Origin: Streptomyces olivochromogenes
GTDB taxonomy: Bacteria; Actinomycetota; Actinomycetes; Streptomycetales; Streptomycetaceae
Direction: 5' to 3'
Assembly (NCBI RefSeq): GCF_021538895.1
Contig: NZ_JADDRL010000047.1
Span: forward strand, 1-64,000
DNA: 64,000 bases
Under the pieces are notes generated by a model. It ran no database searches, was not told the DNA's origin, and saw nothing but the letters and a program-made list of their open reading frames with translations. Made by a program: the position numbers and the translations under genes. Shown here one piece after another: positions 51,297 through 60,203 of the stretch. Every line of letters starts with the position of its first letter. Positions within the stretch are counted from its first letter, which is position 1.

Positions 51297-51299
51297 GGC

Positions 51300-51839
51300 T
51301 TACTTACCCGCCTTTCCGACCTTGCGGCGGATGACTTCGCCCTCGTACTTGACGCCCTTGGCCTTGTACGGGTCGGGCTTGCGCAGCTTGCGGATGTTGG
51401 CCGCAACCTCGCCGACCTTCTGCTTGTCGATGCCCTCGACCTGGAAGCGGGTCGGGTTCTCCACCTTGAAGGTGATGCCCTCGGGCGCCTCGACGACGAT
51501 CGGGTGGCTGTAGCCGAGCGCGAACTCGAGGTTCGAGCCCTTGGCCGTCACGCGGTAACCGACACCGCTGATTTCGAGCTTCTTCACGTAACCCTGGGTC
51601 ACGCCGGTGATCATGTTCGCCACCAGCGTGCGGGACAGGCCGTGGAGGGCCTTGTTCTGACGCTCGTCGTTCGGACGGGTGACGTTGAGCACGCCGTCCT
51701 CACCCTTGACGATGTCGATCGGCGCGACGACGGTGTGGGTCAGCGTGCCCTTGGGGCCCTTGACCGAGACCGTACGGCCGTCGATGGTGACGTCCACGCC
51801 GGCGGGAACCGTGATGGGGAGCTTGCCAATACGCGACAT
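51300..51839 (-). CDS. rplF: 50S ribosomal protein L6
   Basis: 179 residues: MSRIGKLPITVPAGVDVTID, VKGPKGTLTHTV, and the C-terminal rRNA-binding RKPDPYKAKGVKYEGEVIRR. Normal length. Confidence 0.97.
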   Translation of the reverse strand: MSRIGKLPITVPAGVDVTIDGRTVSVKGPKGTLTHTVVAPIDIVKGEDGVLNVTRPNDERQNKALHGLSRTLVANMITGVTQGYVKKLEISGVGYRVTAKGSNLEFALGYSHPIVVEAPEGITFKVENPTRFQVEGIDKQKVGEVAANIRKLRKPDPYKAKGVKYEGEVIRRKVGKAGK

Positions 51840-51863
51840 AGCTGTTTCCTCCGTTCCCTTCCG

Positions 51864-52262
51864 CTACCAGACGTAGGCGAGGACTTCCCCACCCACGCCC
51901 TTCTTGCCGGCCTGCTTGTCGGTGAGGAGCCCGTGCGACGTGGAGATGATCGCCACGCCCAGGCCGCCGAGCACCTTCGGCAGGTTGGTGGACTTCGCGT
52001 ACACCCGGAGACCGGGCTTGGAGATCCGCTTGATGCCCGCGATGGAGCGCTCACGGTTCGGGCCGAACTTCAGCTCGAGGACGAGGTTCTTGCCGACCTC
52101 GGCGTCCTCGACGCTCCAGCCCGTGATGAAGCCCTCCTGCTGGAGGATCTCCGCGATGTGAGACTTGATCTTGGACGCCGGCATCGTCACGGAGTCGTGG
52201 TATGCCGAGTTCGCGTTCCGCAGACGCGTAAGCATGTCTGCGATCGGATCAGTCATGGTCAT
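51864..52262 (-). CDS. rpsH: 30S ribosomal protein S8
   Basis: 132 residues from ATG 52262 (AAGG about 8 nt upstream): MTMTDPIADMLTRLRNANSA, then KIKSHIAEILQQEGFI and the conserved end IISTSHGLLTDKQAGKKGVG. The 214-nt gap to rpsN upstream shows only a short leader. Confidence 0.96.
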   Translation of the reverse strand: MTMTDPIADMLTRLRNANSAYHDSVTMPASKIKSHIAEILQQEGFITGWSVEDAEVGKNLVLELKFGPNRERSIAGIKRISKPGLRVYAKSTNLPKVLGGLGVAIISTSHGLLTDKQAGKKGVGGEVLAYVW

Positions 52263-52476
52263 GAATTGGCCTTCGGCCTCTCTCGCCGGGGTTTCCTGGT
52301 GCGCCATCCCTCTCCCCGATCCGAGACGGGACGGGTGCGGTGCGGTGGACCTACGGCGTAGTAAGTCGTACGGGCGACCGTCAGGCGCCCAACCCTCCAA
52401 GCCTAAGCCATGGAGAGGAGGGCACCTGACACGCCCATTGCTTACCGAGAGCCTCTGGAATCCCTAAAAGAGGGGA

Positions 52477-52662
52477 CTACCAGGAGCTCTTGGTCACGCC
52501 CGGCAGCTCGCCACGGTGAGCCATCTCACGAAGGCACACGCGGCACAGGCCGAACTTGCGGTACACGGAGTGCGGGCGGCCGCAGCGCTGGCAGCGGGTG
52601 TAGCCACGCACACCGAACTTGGGCTTGCGAGCAGCCTTAGCGATCAGAGCCTTCTTCGCCAT
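52477..52662 (-). CDS. rpsN: 30S ribosomal protein S14 type Z (zinc-binding)
   Basis: 61 residues from ATG 52662: MAKKALIAKAARKPKFGVRG, then YTRCQRCGRPHSVYRKFGLC. The two CxxC pairs (Cys 24/27 and 40/43) make it the zinc-binding form. Other Streptomyces also keep a zinc-free copy elsewhere. 5 nt after rplE. Confidence 0.96.
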   Translation of the reverse strand: MAKKALIAKAARKPKFGVRGYTRCQRCGRPHSVYRKFGLCRVCLREMAHRGELPGVTKSSW

Positions 52663-52667
52663 CTCGC

Positions 52668-53225
52668 TCACGCCTCCTTGAACGGGAAGCCGAGGTGACG
52701 AAGGAGCGCGCGGCCCTCAGCGTCGTTGGTCGCCGTGGTGACCACGGTGATGTCCATACCCCGGACACGGTCGATCTTGTCCTGGTCGATCTCGTGGAAC
52801 ATGACCTGCTCCGTGAGACCGAAGGTGTAGTTGCCACGGCCGTCGAACTGCTTGGGGGACAGGCCGCGGAAGTCGCGGATGCGCGGCAGCGCGAGCGACA
52901 GGGTGCGGTCCAGGAACTCCCACATGCGGTCGCCACGGAGCGTGACGTGGGCACCGATCGGCTGACCCTCACGCAGCTTGAACTGCGCGATGGACTTGCG
53001 GGCCTTGGTGACGGCCGGCTTCTGACCGGTGATCGTGGTGAGGTCGCGGATGGCGCCATCGATCAGCTTGGAGTCGCGGGCGGCGTCGCCCACACCCATG
53101 TTGACCACGATCTTGACGAGGCCGGGAACCTGCATGACGTTCTCGTACTTGAACTCGTCACGCAGCTTGCCCGCGATCACCTCGCGGTACTTCTGCTTCA
53201 GACGCGGAGTGGTGGTGGTAGCCAT
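52668..53225 (-). CDS. rplE: 50S ribosomal protein L5
   Basis: 185 residues: LKQKYREVIAGKLRDEFKYE, VMQVPGLVKIVVNMGVG, KAVT-type AVTKARKSIAQFKLREGQPI and RDFRGLSPKQFDGRGNYTFG. ATG overlaps the rplX stop. Confidence 0.97.
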   Translation of the reverse strand: MATTTTPRLKQKYREVIAGKLRDEFKYENVMQVPGLVKIVVNMGVGDAARDSKLIDGAIRDLTTITGQKPAVTKARKSIAQFKLREGQPIGAHVTLRGDRMWEFLDRTLSLALPRIRDFRGLSPKQFDGRGNYTFGLTEQVMFHEIDQDKIDRVRGMDITVVTTATNDAEGRALLRHLGFPFKEA

Positions 53226-53548
53226 CAGATGTCCTCACCCGTCCGCTTGGCAACGCGGATCTTGTTGCCTTCGTCGTCGAAGCGGTAACCGACACGCGTG
53301 ACGACCTTGTTGCCGTCCTTCTCCACGACGAGCTGAACGTTGCTCACGTGAATCGGGGCCTCGGTCGTGACGATGCCACCGGCCTGCGAACCGCGAGCGG
53401 TCGGACCGGCCTTGGTGTGCTTCTTGACCCGGTTGACACCCTCGACCAGGACGCGGTCCTCGCGGGGGAAGGCCGCGATGACCTTGCCCTGCTTGCCCTT
53501 GTCCTTACCGGTGATGACCTGGACCAGGTCGCCCTTCTTGATCTTCAT
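53225..53548 (-). CDS. rplX: 50S ribosomal protein L24
   Basis: 107 residues with a KOW motif at the start: MKIKKGDLVQVITGKDKGKQ, then GKVIAAFPREDRVLVEGVNR. 2 nt after rplN. Confidence 0.97.
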   Translation of the reverse strand: MKIKKGDLVQVITGKDKGKQGKVIAAFPREDRVLVEGVNRVKKHTKAGPTARGSQAGGIVTTEAPIHVSNVQLVVEKDGNKVVTRVGYRFDDEGNKIRVAKRTGEDI

Positions 53549-53550
53549 GC

Positions 53551-53919
53551 TTACAGCACCTCCGGCGCGAGCGAGATGATCTTCATGAACTTCTTCTCGC
53601 GCAGCTCACGGCCGACCGGGCCGAAGATACGGGTGCCGCGAGGGTCGCCGTCGTTCTTCAGAATGACGGCGGCGTTCTCGTCGAAGCGGATGTACGAGCC
53701 GTCCGGACGGCGGCGCTCCTTGACGGTGCGAACGATGACCGCCTTGACGACGTCACCCTTCTTCACGTTGCCACCGGGGATCGCGTCCTTGACGGTGGCG
53801 ACGATGACGTCACCGATGCCCGCGTAGCGGCGACCGGAGCCACCGAGCACACGGATGCAAAGGATTTCCTTCGCACCAGTGTTGTCGGCGACGCGCAGTC
53901 GCGACTCCTGCTGGATCAC
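53551..53919 (-). CDS. rplN: 50S ribosomal protein L14
   Basis: 122 residues: MIQQESRLRVADNTGAKEIL, GGSGRRYAGIGDVIVATVKD and FDENAAVILKNDGDPRGTRI. First gene of the spc cluster, beyond the hairpin that ends the S10 cluster. Confidence 0.98.
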   Translation of the reverse strand: MIQQESRLRVADNTGAKEILCIRVLGGSGRRYAGIGDVIVATVKDAIPGGNVKKGDVVKAVIVRTVKERRRPDGSYIRFDENAAVILKNDGDPRGTRIFGPVGRELREKKFMKIISLAPEVL

Positions 53920-53947
53920 GTCTATCTCCTGTTTGTCTGCCGGTTCC

Positions 53948-53976
53948 CCGGGGGCCGCTCAGCGAGCGGCCCCCGG
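53948..53976 (-). terminator. Hairpin between S10 and spc clusters
   Basis: CCGGGGGCCGCT-CAGCG-AGCGGCCCCCGG, a perfect 12-bp stem in the 99-nt space between rpsQ and rplN. It probably attenuates read-through from the S10 cluster. Confidence 0.8.
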
Positions 53977-54018
53977 AGCCTGGCGGAACTGTCCTGCGAG
54001 GGATGCCCCGCAGGAGAA

Positions 54019-54300
54019 TTACTTGGCCTTCTCGAGGATCTCGACGACGCGCCAGTGCTTGCTGGACGACAGCTTCCGGGTCTCCATCAGGAGGACGCGG
54101 TCGCCGATGCCGGCAGCGTTCTGCTCGTCGTGCGCCTTGAGCTTGTTCGTACGGCGGATGACCTTGCCGTACAGCGCGTGCTTCACGCGGTCCTCGACAG
54201 CGACGACGACGGTCTTGTCCATCTTGTCGCTGACGACCAGGCCCTCACGGGTCTTGCGTGCGTTCCGCTCGGTCTGCTCAGTCACGTTCTTCTCGCTCAT
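54019..54300 (-). CDS. rpsQ: 30S ribosomal protein S17
   Basis: 93 residues: RKTREGLVVSDKMDKTVVVA, then KVIRRTNKLKAHDEQNAAGI and ETRKLSSSKHWRVVEILEKA. A short Asn/Glu-rich N-terminal extension is usual. ATG overlaps the rpmC stop. Confidence 0.97.
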   Translation of the reverse strand: MSEKNVTEQTERNARKTREGLVVSDKMDKTVVVAVEDRVKHALYGKVIRRTNKLKAHDEQNAAGIGDRVLLMETRKLSSSKHWRVVEILEKAK

Positions 54301-54524
54301 CAGGCGCTCTCCACCGTTTCGATGCCCAGCTCACGCTCGCGCATCAGGGTGTAGATCCGCGCGATGTCCTTGCGGACCGCCTTCAGACGGCCGTGGTTCT
54401 CGAGCTGACCCGTCGCCGCCTGGAAGCGGAGGTTGAACAGCTCTTCCTTGGCCTCGCGGAGCTTGCCCAGAAGCTCCTCGTTGCCCAGCTCGCGCAGCTC
54501 GGACGCCTTGGTACCGGCCGACAT
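54300..54524 (-). CDS. rpmC: 50S ribosomal protein L29
   Basis: 74 residues from ATG 54524, which overlaps the rplP stop: ASELRELGNEELLGKLREAK, FNLRFQAATGQLENHGRLKA, VRKDIARIYTLMRER. Two-helix hairpin protein. Confidence 0.96.
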   Translation of the reverse strand: MSAGTKASELRELGNEELLGKLREAKEELFNLRFQAATGQLENHGRLKAVRKDIARIYTLMRERELGIETVESA

Positions 54525-54943
54525 CACGCTTCACCTGCCTCGCGCTTGACGATCCGGCACTTCATCGGCAGCTTGTGGGCCGCACGAGTCAGAGCTTCAC
54601 GCGCAATCTTCTCGTTCGGGTAGGACAGCTCGAACATCACCCGACCCGGGTGAACGTTCGCGATCCACCACTCCGGCGAACCCTTACCGGAACCCATGCG
54701 GGTCTCGGCAGGCTTCTTGGTCAGCGGACGGTCCGGGTAGATGTTGATCCAGACCTTGCCGCCACGCTTGATGTGGCGGGTCATCGCGATACGGGCCGCC
54801 TCGATCTGGCGGTTCGTCACGTAGGCCGGCGTGAGGGCCTGAATGCCGTACTCGCCGAACGCGACAGTCGTACCGCCCTTGGCCTGACCACGGCGCTTCG
54901 GGTGGTGCTGCTTGCGGTGCTTGACCCTACGGGGGATCAGCAT
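54524..54943 (-). CDS. rplP: 50S ribosomal protein L16
   Basis: 139 residues: MLIPRRVKHRKQHHPKRRGQ, FGEYGIQALTPAYVTNRQIE and KGSPEWWIANVHPGRVMFEL. The Arg-rich loop and length are normal. 5 nt after rpsC. Confidence 0.98.
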   Translation of the reverse strand: MLIPRRVKHRKQHHPKRRGQAKGGTTVAFGEYGIQALTPAYVTNRQIEAARIAMTRHIKRGGKVWINIYPDRPLTKKPAETRMGSGKGSPEWWIANVHPGRVMFELSYPNEKIAREALTRAAHKLPMKCRIVKREAGEA

Positions 54944-54948
54944 GTCGG

Positions 54949-55770
54949 TCAGGCCTCCGTTCCGGTGCTCTCAGCCGGAGCGGCGGGGGCCTCGGCCTTG
55001 GGGGCCTCGGCGCCGGCAGCCTGCTGCGGCTTGCGACCGCGCCGCTCGCCACCACGGCCACCACGGGCCGGGCGGTCGGCACCGCCACCGCGAGCCGGGC
55101 GGTTACCCGCACGGGCGGCAGCGTTCTCGGCGCGGACCTCGGCGATGTTCTTGACGTCGCCCTTGTAGATCCAGACCTTCACACCGATGCGGCCGAAGGT
55201 CGTCTTGGCCTCGAAGAAGCCGTAGTCCACGTTCGCGCGGAGCGTGTGCAGGGGCACGCGGCCCTCGCGGTAGAACTCCGAGCGGGACATCTCGGCGCCG
55301 CCGAGGCGGCCACCGCACTGGATCTTGATGCCCTTGGCGCCGGCCTTCATCGCCGACTGCATGCTCTTACGCATGGCGCGGCGGAAGGAGACGCGGGAGG
55401 AGAGCTGCTCGGCGACGGCCTGAGCAACCAGCTGAGCGTCGGTCTCGGGGTTCTTGACCTCGAGGATGTTCAGCTGGACCTGCTTGCCCGTGAGCTTCTC
55501 GAGGTCGCCGCGGATGCGGTCGGCCTCGGCGCCACGGCGGCCGATGACGATGCCCGGACGAGCGGTGTGGATGTCCACACGCACGCGGTCACGGGTGCGC
55601 TCGATCTCAACCTTCGAGATGCCGGCGCGCTCCATGCCGGACGTCATCATCCGACGGATGGCGACGTCTTCCTTGACGTAGTCCTTGTACAGCTTGTCGG
55701 CGTACCACCGGGACTTGAAGTCCGTGGTGACACCGAGCCGGAACCCATGCGGGTTAACCTTCTGGCCCAT
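54949..55770 (-). CDS. rpsC: 30S ribosomal protein S3
   Basis: 273 residues. The KH domain and C-terminal domain fill about 1-210 (MGQKVNPHGFRLGVTTDFKS, IVIGRRGAEADRIRGDLEKL, GVKVWIYKGDV). The last ~60 are an Ala/Gly/Arg then Pro/Ala/Glu-rich extension (ARGGGADRPARGGRGGERRG) as in other streptomycetes. ATG overlaps the rplV stop. Confidence 0.97.
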   Translation of the reverse strand: MGQKVNPHGFRLGVTTDFKSRWYADKLYKDYVKEDVAIRRMMTSGMERAGISKVEIERTRDRVRVDIHTARPGIVIGRRGAEADRIRGDLEKLTGKQVQLNILEVKNPETDAQLVAQAVAEQLSSRVSFRRAMRKSMQSAMKAGAKGIKIQCGGRLGGAEMSRSEFYREGRVPLHTLRANVDYGFFEAKTTFGRIGVKVWIYKGDVKNIAEVRAENAAARAGNRPARGGGADRPARGGRGGERRGRKPQQAAGAEAPKAEAPAAPAESTGTEA

Positions 55771-56117
55771 TACCGGGTTCCTTCCTTGCTGCTGACGACC
55801 ACGGTGATGTGGCTGGTCCGCTTGCGGATCCGGTAGGCACGGCCCTGGGCGCGCGGACGGAACCGCTTCAGGGTCGGGCCCTCGTCGACGTACGCCTCGG
55901 AGATGAAGAGGCTGTCGGCGTCGGTGTGGTCGTAGTTGTGCGCGGCGTTGGCGATGGCGCTGTCGAGCACCTTGCCGACCGGCACGGAGGCTGCCTGCGG
56001 AGCGAATCGCAGAACAGCCTGAGCCTCCGTGGCATCCATGCCACGGATAAGGTCCACCACGCGGCGGGCCTTCATGGGCGTAACGCGGATGTACCGCGCC
56101 TGGGCCCTGGCTTCCAT
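55770..56117 (-). CDS. rplV: 50S ribosomal protein L22
   Basis: 115 residues: MEARAQARYIRVTPMKARRV, LRFAPQAASVPVGKVLDSAI and the tunnel beta-hairpin region ending RAYRIRKRTSHITVVV. 44 nt after rpsS. Confidence 0.97.
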   Translation of the reverse strand: MEARAQARYIRVTPMKARRVVDLIRGMDATEAQAVLRFAPQAASVPVGKVLDSAIANAAHNYDHTDADSLFISEAYVDEGPTLKRFRPRAQGRAYRIRKRTSHITVVVSSKEGTR

Positions 56118-56161
56118 GGTTGTCCCTCTCAGTTACTTACGTGTCTGAATGCGATCCGCTG

Positions 56162-56443
56162 TTAGCGGCGCTTCGACTTCCGGTCGTCCTTGACGTGGCC
56201 CCGGAAGGTGCGGGTCGGCGAGAACTCGCCGAGCTTGTGGCCGACCATCGACTCGGTGACGAACACCGGGATGTGGGTCTTGCCGTTGTGCACCGCGATC
56301 GTGTGGCCGAGCATGGCCGGGACGATCATCGAGCGACGGGACCAGGTCTTGATGACGTTCTTGGTACCGGCTTCGTTCTGGACATCCACCTTCTTGATCA
56401 GGTGGTCGTCGACGAAGGGTCCCTTCTTCAAGCTACGAGGCAT
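56162..56443 (-). CDS. rpsS: 30S ribosomal protein S19
   Basis: 93 residues: MPRSLKKGPFVDDHLIKKVD, TWSRRSMIVPAMLGHTIAVH and LGEFSPTRTFRGHVKDDRKS. 12 nt after rplB. Confidence 0.98.
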   Translation of the reverse strand: MPRSLKKGPFVDDHLIKKVDVQNEAGTKNVIKTWSRRSMIVPAMLGHTIAVHNGKTHIPVFVTESMVGHKLGEFSPTRTFRGHVKDDRKSKRR

Positions 56444-56455
56444 CTCAACCCGTCC

Positions 56456-57292
56456 TTAGCGCTTCTTGTTCGTCTTGCGGCGGCGGACGATGTACTTGTT
56501 CGACGCCTTCTTGGGCGAACGAGTACGGCCTTCCTTCTTGCCCCACGGGGACACAGGGTGGCGACCACCGGAGGTCCGGCCCTCACCACCACCGTGCGGG
56601 TGGTCAACCGGGTTCATCACGACACCACGGACGGTCGGGCGAACGCCCAGCCACCGCTTACGGCCGGCCTTACCCCAGTTGATGTTGCTCTGCTCGGCGT
56701 TGCCGACCTCACCGATGGTGGCGCGGCAGCGGACGTCGACCAGGCGGATCTCACCGGACGGCATGCGCAGGTGGGCCATCGAGCCCTCCTTCGCGAGCAG
56801 CTGCACGGAGGCACCGGCGGAGCGGGCGAACTTGGCACCGCCACCGGGACGGAGCTCGATCGCGTGGAGCGTCGTACCGACCGGGATGTTGCGGATGGCC
56901 AGGTTGTTGCCCGGCTTGATGTCGGCCCCGGGACCGTTCTCGACGCGGTCACCCTGCTGCAGGTTGCGCGGGGCGAGGATGTAGCGCTTCTCGCCGTCGG
57001 CGTAGTGCAGCAGCGCGATGCGCGCGGTGCGGTTGGGGTCGTACTCGATGTGCGCGACCTTCGCCGGCACGCCGTCCTTGTCGTGACGACGGAAGTCGAT
57101 CACACGGTAGGCGCGCTTGTGTCCGCCACCCTGGTGGCGAACGGTCACACGACCGGCGTTGTTACGGCCGCCCTTGCTGTGCAGGGGGCGGACCAGCGAC
57201 TTCTCCGGCGTGGACCGCGTGACCTCGACGAAGTCGGCGACGCTGGCGCCACGACGGCCCGGCGTAGTCGGCTTGTACTTGCGGATTCCCAT
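56456..57292 (-). CDS. rplB: 50S ribosomal protein L2
   Basis: 278 residues: MGIRKYKPTTPGRRGASVAD, RNNAGRVTVRHQGGGHKRAY and the conserved PVDHPHGGGEGRTSGGRHPV near the peptidyl-transferase centre. Basic C-terminus. Confidence 0.98.
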   Translation of the reverse strand: MGIRKYKPTTPGRRGASVADFVEVTRSTPEKSLVRPLHSKGGRNNAGRVTVRHQGGGHKRAYRVIDFRRHDKDGVPAKVAHIEYDPNRTARIALLHYADGEKRYILAPRNLQQGDRVENGPGADIKPGNNLAIRNIPVGTTLHAIELRPGGGAKFARSAGASVQLLAKEGSMAHLRMPSGEIRLVDVRCRATIGEVGNAEQSNINWGKAGRKRWLGVRPTVRGVVMNPVDHPHGGGEGRTSGGRHPVSPWGKKEGRTRSPKKASNKYIVRRRKTNKKR

Positions 57293-57330
57293 TTCTCAGT
57301 CCTCGTCCGATATCGGACGATCCGACCCGC

Positions 57331-57750
57331 TTACGCGGTCGGACCGCCGAAGATGTCGATACGGTCGCCCTCAGCGAGGGTCACGATCGCGCGCTTGGAG
57401 CCCGCGCGCTGACCGAAACCGGTCTTGGTGCGCTTGCGCTTGCCCTGGCGGTTGAGGGTGTTGACCCCGGTGACCTTGACCGAGAAGACCGCCTGGACGG
57501 CCTGCTTGATCTGGGTCTTGTTGGCGTCCGGGGCGACGATGAACGTGTACTTGTTCTCGTCGAGGAGCGCGTAGCTCTTCTCCGAGACGACCGGCTTCAG
57601 CAGGACGTCACGGGGGTCCGTGTACGACTTGCTCAGCGGGGTCTCGACGGTGTTCTTGCCCTCGGTGGCGTGGCGCTTCGCCTTGGCGACGCGCGCGGCC
57701 TTGGCGGCCTTGGCGGCCTTCGAGGCGATGCTCGGGTGACGGGTAGCCAT
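57331..57750 (-). CDS. rplW: 50S ribosomal protein L23
   Basis: 139 residues from ATG 57750, which overlaps the rplD stop. The L23 core starts near residue 48 (DPRDVLLKPVVSEKSYALLD) with the RNA loop GKRKRTKTGFGQRAGSKRAI. The first ~40 residues are an Ala/Lys-rich helix-like extension (SKAAKAAKAARVAKAKRHAT). Confidence 0.96.
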   Translation of the reverse strand: MATRHPSIASKAAKAAKAARVAKAKRHATEGKNTVETPLSKSYTDPRDVLLKPVVSEKSYALLDENKYTFIVAPDANKTQIKQAVQAVFSVKVTGVNTLNRQGKRKRTKTGFGQRAGSKRAIVTLAEGDRIDIFGGPTA

Positions 57751-58406
57751 CAGACCTCGGTCCCTTCGGTGTCGTTGGCCTTCGGGCCGGCGACGAAGGA
57801 CTCGAAGGCGGCCTGGGTGAAGACCACGTCGTCCGAGACGAGAACGTCGTACGTGTTCAGCTGGCCCGGCTCCAGGATGTGGATCTGGGGCAGGTTGCGG
57901 GCGGACAGCCACGCGGCCTCGTCGGCGCGCTCGACGACCAGGAGCAGGTTCTTGCGCTCCGAGATCTTGCCGAACAGCGTGCGAGCGGCCTTGGTGCTGG
58001 GGTTCTCGCCGTCGATCACGCCGGAGACGACGTGGATGCGGTTGTGACGCGCCCGGTCGGTGAGGGCGTGACGCAGAGCGGCAGCCTTCATCTTCTTCGG
58101 GGTGCGCTGCGAGTAGTCACGCGGCTGCGGGCCGTGGACGACGCCACCGCCGGCGAACTGCGGCGCGCGGGTCGAACCCTGGCGGGCGCGGCCGGTGCCC
58201 TTCTGGCGGTACGGCTTCTTGCCGCCACCACGGACCTCGCCACGGGTCTTCGTCTTGTGCGTGCCCTGACGGGCAGCGGCCAGCTGCGCGACGACGACCT
58301 GGTGAAGCAGCGGAACGCTGATCTTCTCTACACCGAAGATCTCCGCGGGGAGCTCGACGGAACCGGCCTTGTCGCCCGCCGGCGAAAGGATGTCAACAGT
58401 ACTCAT
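57750..58406 (-). CDS. rplD: 50S ribosomal protein L4
   Basis: 218 residues: VELPAEIFGVEKISVPLLHQ, the loop RGGGKKPYRQKGTGRARQGS, and VHGPQPRDYSQRTPKKMKAA. Normal streptomycete length. Confidence 0.97.
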   Translation of the reverse strand: MSTVDILSPAGDKAGSVELPAEIFGVEKISVPLLHQVVVAQLAAARQGTHKTKTRGEVRGGGKKPYRQKGTGRARQGSTRAPQFAGGGVVHGPQPRDYSQRTPKKMKAAALRHALTDRARHNRIHVVSGVIDGENPSTKAARTLFGKISERKNLLLVVERADEAAWLSARNLPQIHILEPGQLNTYDVLVSDDVVFTQAAFESFVAGPKANDTEGTEV

Positions 58407-58414
58407 CGGTTACC

Positions 58415-59059
58415 TCAGGCCCCCTTGGCCGCGGTGCGGACCAGGACGAGGCCGCCGTTCGGACCGGGAACCGCGCCCTTGATGAGCAGCAGACCCTTCT
58501 CCGCGTCAACGGCGTGGACGGTCAGGTTCTGGGTGGTGACCCGCTCGTTGCCCATGCGACCCGCCATGCGGAGGCCCTTGAACACGCGGCCCGGGGTGGC
58601 GCAGCCACCGATGGAACCGGGCGAGCGGTGCTTGCGCTGGGTGCCGTGTCCGGCGCCGAGGCCCTTGAAGTTGTGACGCTTCATGACACCGGCGAAGCCC
58701 TTGCCCTTGCTCTTGCCGGTCACGTCGACCTTGATGCCGGCCTCGAACACCTCGGCGGTGATCTCCTGGCCGAGGGTGTACTCGCTGGCGTCAGCGGTAC
58801 GGATCTCGACGAGGTGGCGGCGGGGAGTGACGTCGGCCTTGGCGAAGTGGCCCTTGAGGGGCTTGTTCACCTTGCGCGGGTCGATCTCGCCGAAAGCGAT
58901 CTGGACGGACTCGTAGCCGTCGACATCGTTCGTACGGACCTGGGTGACGACGTTGGGGCCGGCCTTGACGACGGTGACCGGAACAACGCGGTTGTTCTCG
59001 TCCCACACCTGCGTCATGCCGAGCTTCTCGCCCAGGATGCCCTTGATCTGCTTAGCCAT
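58415..59059 (-). CDS. rplC: 50S ribosomal protein L3
   Basis: 214 residues: KGILGEKLGMTQVWDENNRV, then KGKGFAGVMKRHNFKGLGAG and HRSPGSIGGCATPGRVFKGL, the conserved L3 loop. 17 nt after rpsJ. Confidence 0.98.
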   Translation of the reverse strand: MAKQIKGILGEKLGMTQVWDENNRVVPVTVVKAGPNVVTQVRTNDVDGYESVQIAFGEIDPRKVNKPLKGHFAKADVTPRRHLVEIRTADASEYTLGQEITAEVFEAGIKVDVTGKSKGKGFAGVMKRHNFKGLGAGHGTQRKHRSPGSIGGCATPGRVFKGLRMAGRMGNERVTTQNLTVHAVDAEKGLLLIKGAVPGPNGGLVLVRTAAKGA

Positions 59060-59076
59060 TCTCAGCTCACCGACCC

Positions 59077-59385
59077 TCAGAGCTTGATCTCGATGTCGAC
59101 ACCGGCCGGGAGGTCGAGTCGCATCAGAGAGTCAACGGTCTTGGGGGTGGGGTCGAGAATGTCGATCAGGCGCTTGTGCGTGCGCATCTCGAAGTGCTCG
59201 CGCGAGTCCTTGTACTTGTGCGGCGACTTGATGACGCAGTACACGTTCTTCTCAGTGGGCAGCGGCACCGGGCCCGCGACCGACGCACCAGTGCGGGTCA
59301 CCGTCTCGACGATCTTCTTCGCCGAGGAGTCGATGACCTCGTGGTCGTAGGCCTTGAGCCGGATGCGGATCTTCTGTCCCGCCAT
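59077..59385 (-). CDS. rpsJ: 30S ribosomal protein S10
   Basis: 102 residues: MAGQKIRIRLKAYDHEVIDS, VETVTRTGASVAGPVPLPTE and THKRLIDILDPTPKTVDSLM. First gene of the S10 cluster, behind a long leader. Also the NusB partner in antitermination in other bacteria. Confidence 0.98.
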   Translation of the reverse strand: MAGQKIRIRLKAYDHEVIDSSAKKIVETVTRTGASVAGPVPLPTEKNVYCVIKSPHKYKDSREHFEMRTHKRLIDILDPTPKTVDSLMRLDLPAGVDIEIKL

Positions 59386-59757
59386 GGCTACTCAGTAGTC
59401 CTGTCTCTTCGCTCTGGAACCCGGTGTTCCTGTCTCCCCCTCCGACCCACGCGGTCGGGCGTGTCGCGCTCCCGCTGACAGAGATGTCCCTTGTTCGAAC
59501 ATCCCTGCGGGAATGCACACGGCCCTTCCGGAACCGCAGGCCGGGGGCGGAAGGCCCACCGGGTGCCTGGCCGGTGCCGCGCCCACGCTTCCCGAAAGAT
59601 TCCCGTACGTCCGCCCCAGTGCTGCCGTAGTGGCAGTTAGGACGACGAGTACTGTGGGACTCGCTTCCGGTCCTCCCGGCGGGAGGCGCGCAGCATCAAC
59701 ACTCGACCGAGCAACCCCGCTAGTCTGCCACACGGGGCAGGGGGCTGGCCAATCGAG
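59386..59757 (-). other. Long untranslated leader of the S10 cluster
   Basis: About 370 nt between the probable transcription start and rpsJ with no convincing gene on either strand. G+C-rich with several short inverted repeats (e.g. GCCGGTGCC / GGCACCGGC-type around 59567). By analogy to other bacteria it may carry L4-type or other autoregulation, but no conserved fold was identified. 59792-59903 holds nothing recognisable. Confidence 0.5.
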
Positions 59758-59763
59758 CCGGAG

Positions 59764-59791
59764 ACAATACCCCTCGGGTGACGTAGGTCAA
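59764..59791 (-). promoter_or_regulatory. Probable promoter of the S10 cluster
   Basis: Minus strand: TTGACC (59791-59786), 16 nt, TATTGT (59769-59764). Start near 59757. It is the best vegetative match in the 518-nt region between the rpsJ start and the toxin-locus genes. Confidence 0.6.
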
Positions 59792-59903
59792 ACCCAAGGC
59801 GGACGGGGTTGCGGCGCAGGGCTTCCACGGGGCCGCGCCGGAGTCACCGGCCCAGCCCGTCACGGCTACGGGTCAGGCATCCGCCCCCTGCGGGCGCACT
59901 CTC

Positions 59904-60203
59904 TCAGGAGCGACGTCCGCGCAGGTTCTGCAAGACATCGCCGACCGCATCCACTGTCCGCAGCCAGCAGCCCTGCGCAGTGCCCCGCACCATGGCCAGC
60001 GACCATCGCCACCTGAACCACGCCGGCAGCTTCCGGAACGGCACGAACGTCAGCGTGTCGTCGATGGCGTTCTCTGCGATGCCACGAAGACCCGCCCCGC
60101 GCTCGAACGCCGCGTCCACCTCGGCAGGGTCGTCGACTCCTGTCAGCCCCTCACCGGTTTCCCAGTTCCCCTCGGACCCCGTGGTCGGCTCTCCCCGTGT
60201 CAC
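59904..60203 (-). pseudogene. Internally deleted paralogue of the adjacent candidate immunity gene
   Basis: GTG 60203 overlaps the TGA of the upstream gene (GTGA). The 99-residue product matches that gene at both ends: NWETGEGLTGVDDPAEVDAA, then directly IAENAIDDTLTFVPFRKLPA and a Trp-containing end. About 60 internal residues are missing. It is either a decayed duplicate or a shortened variant that is still translated; the frame is intact. Confidence 0.65.
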
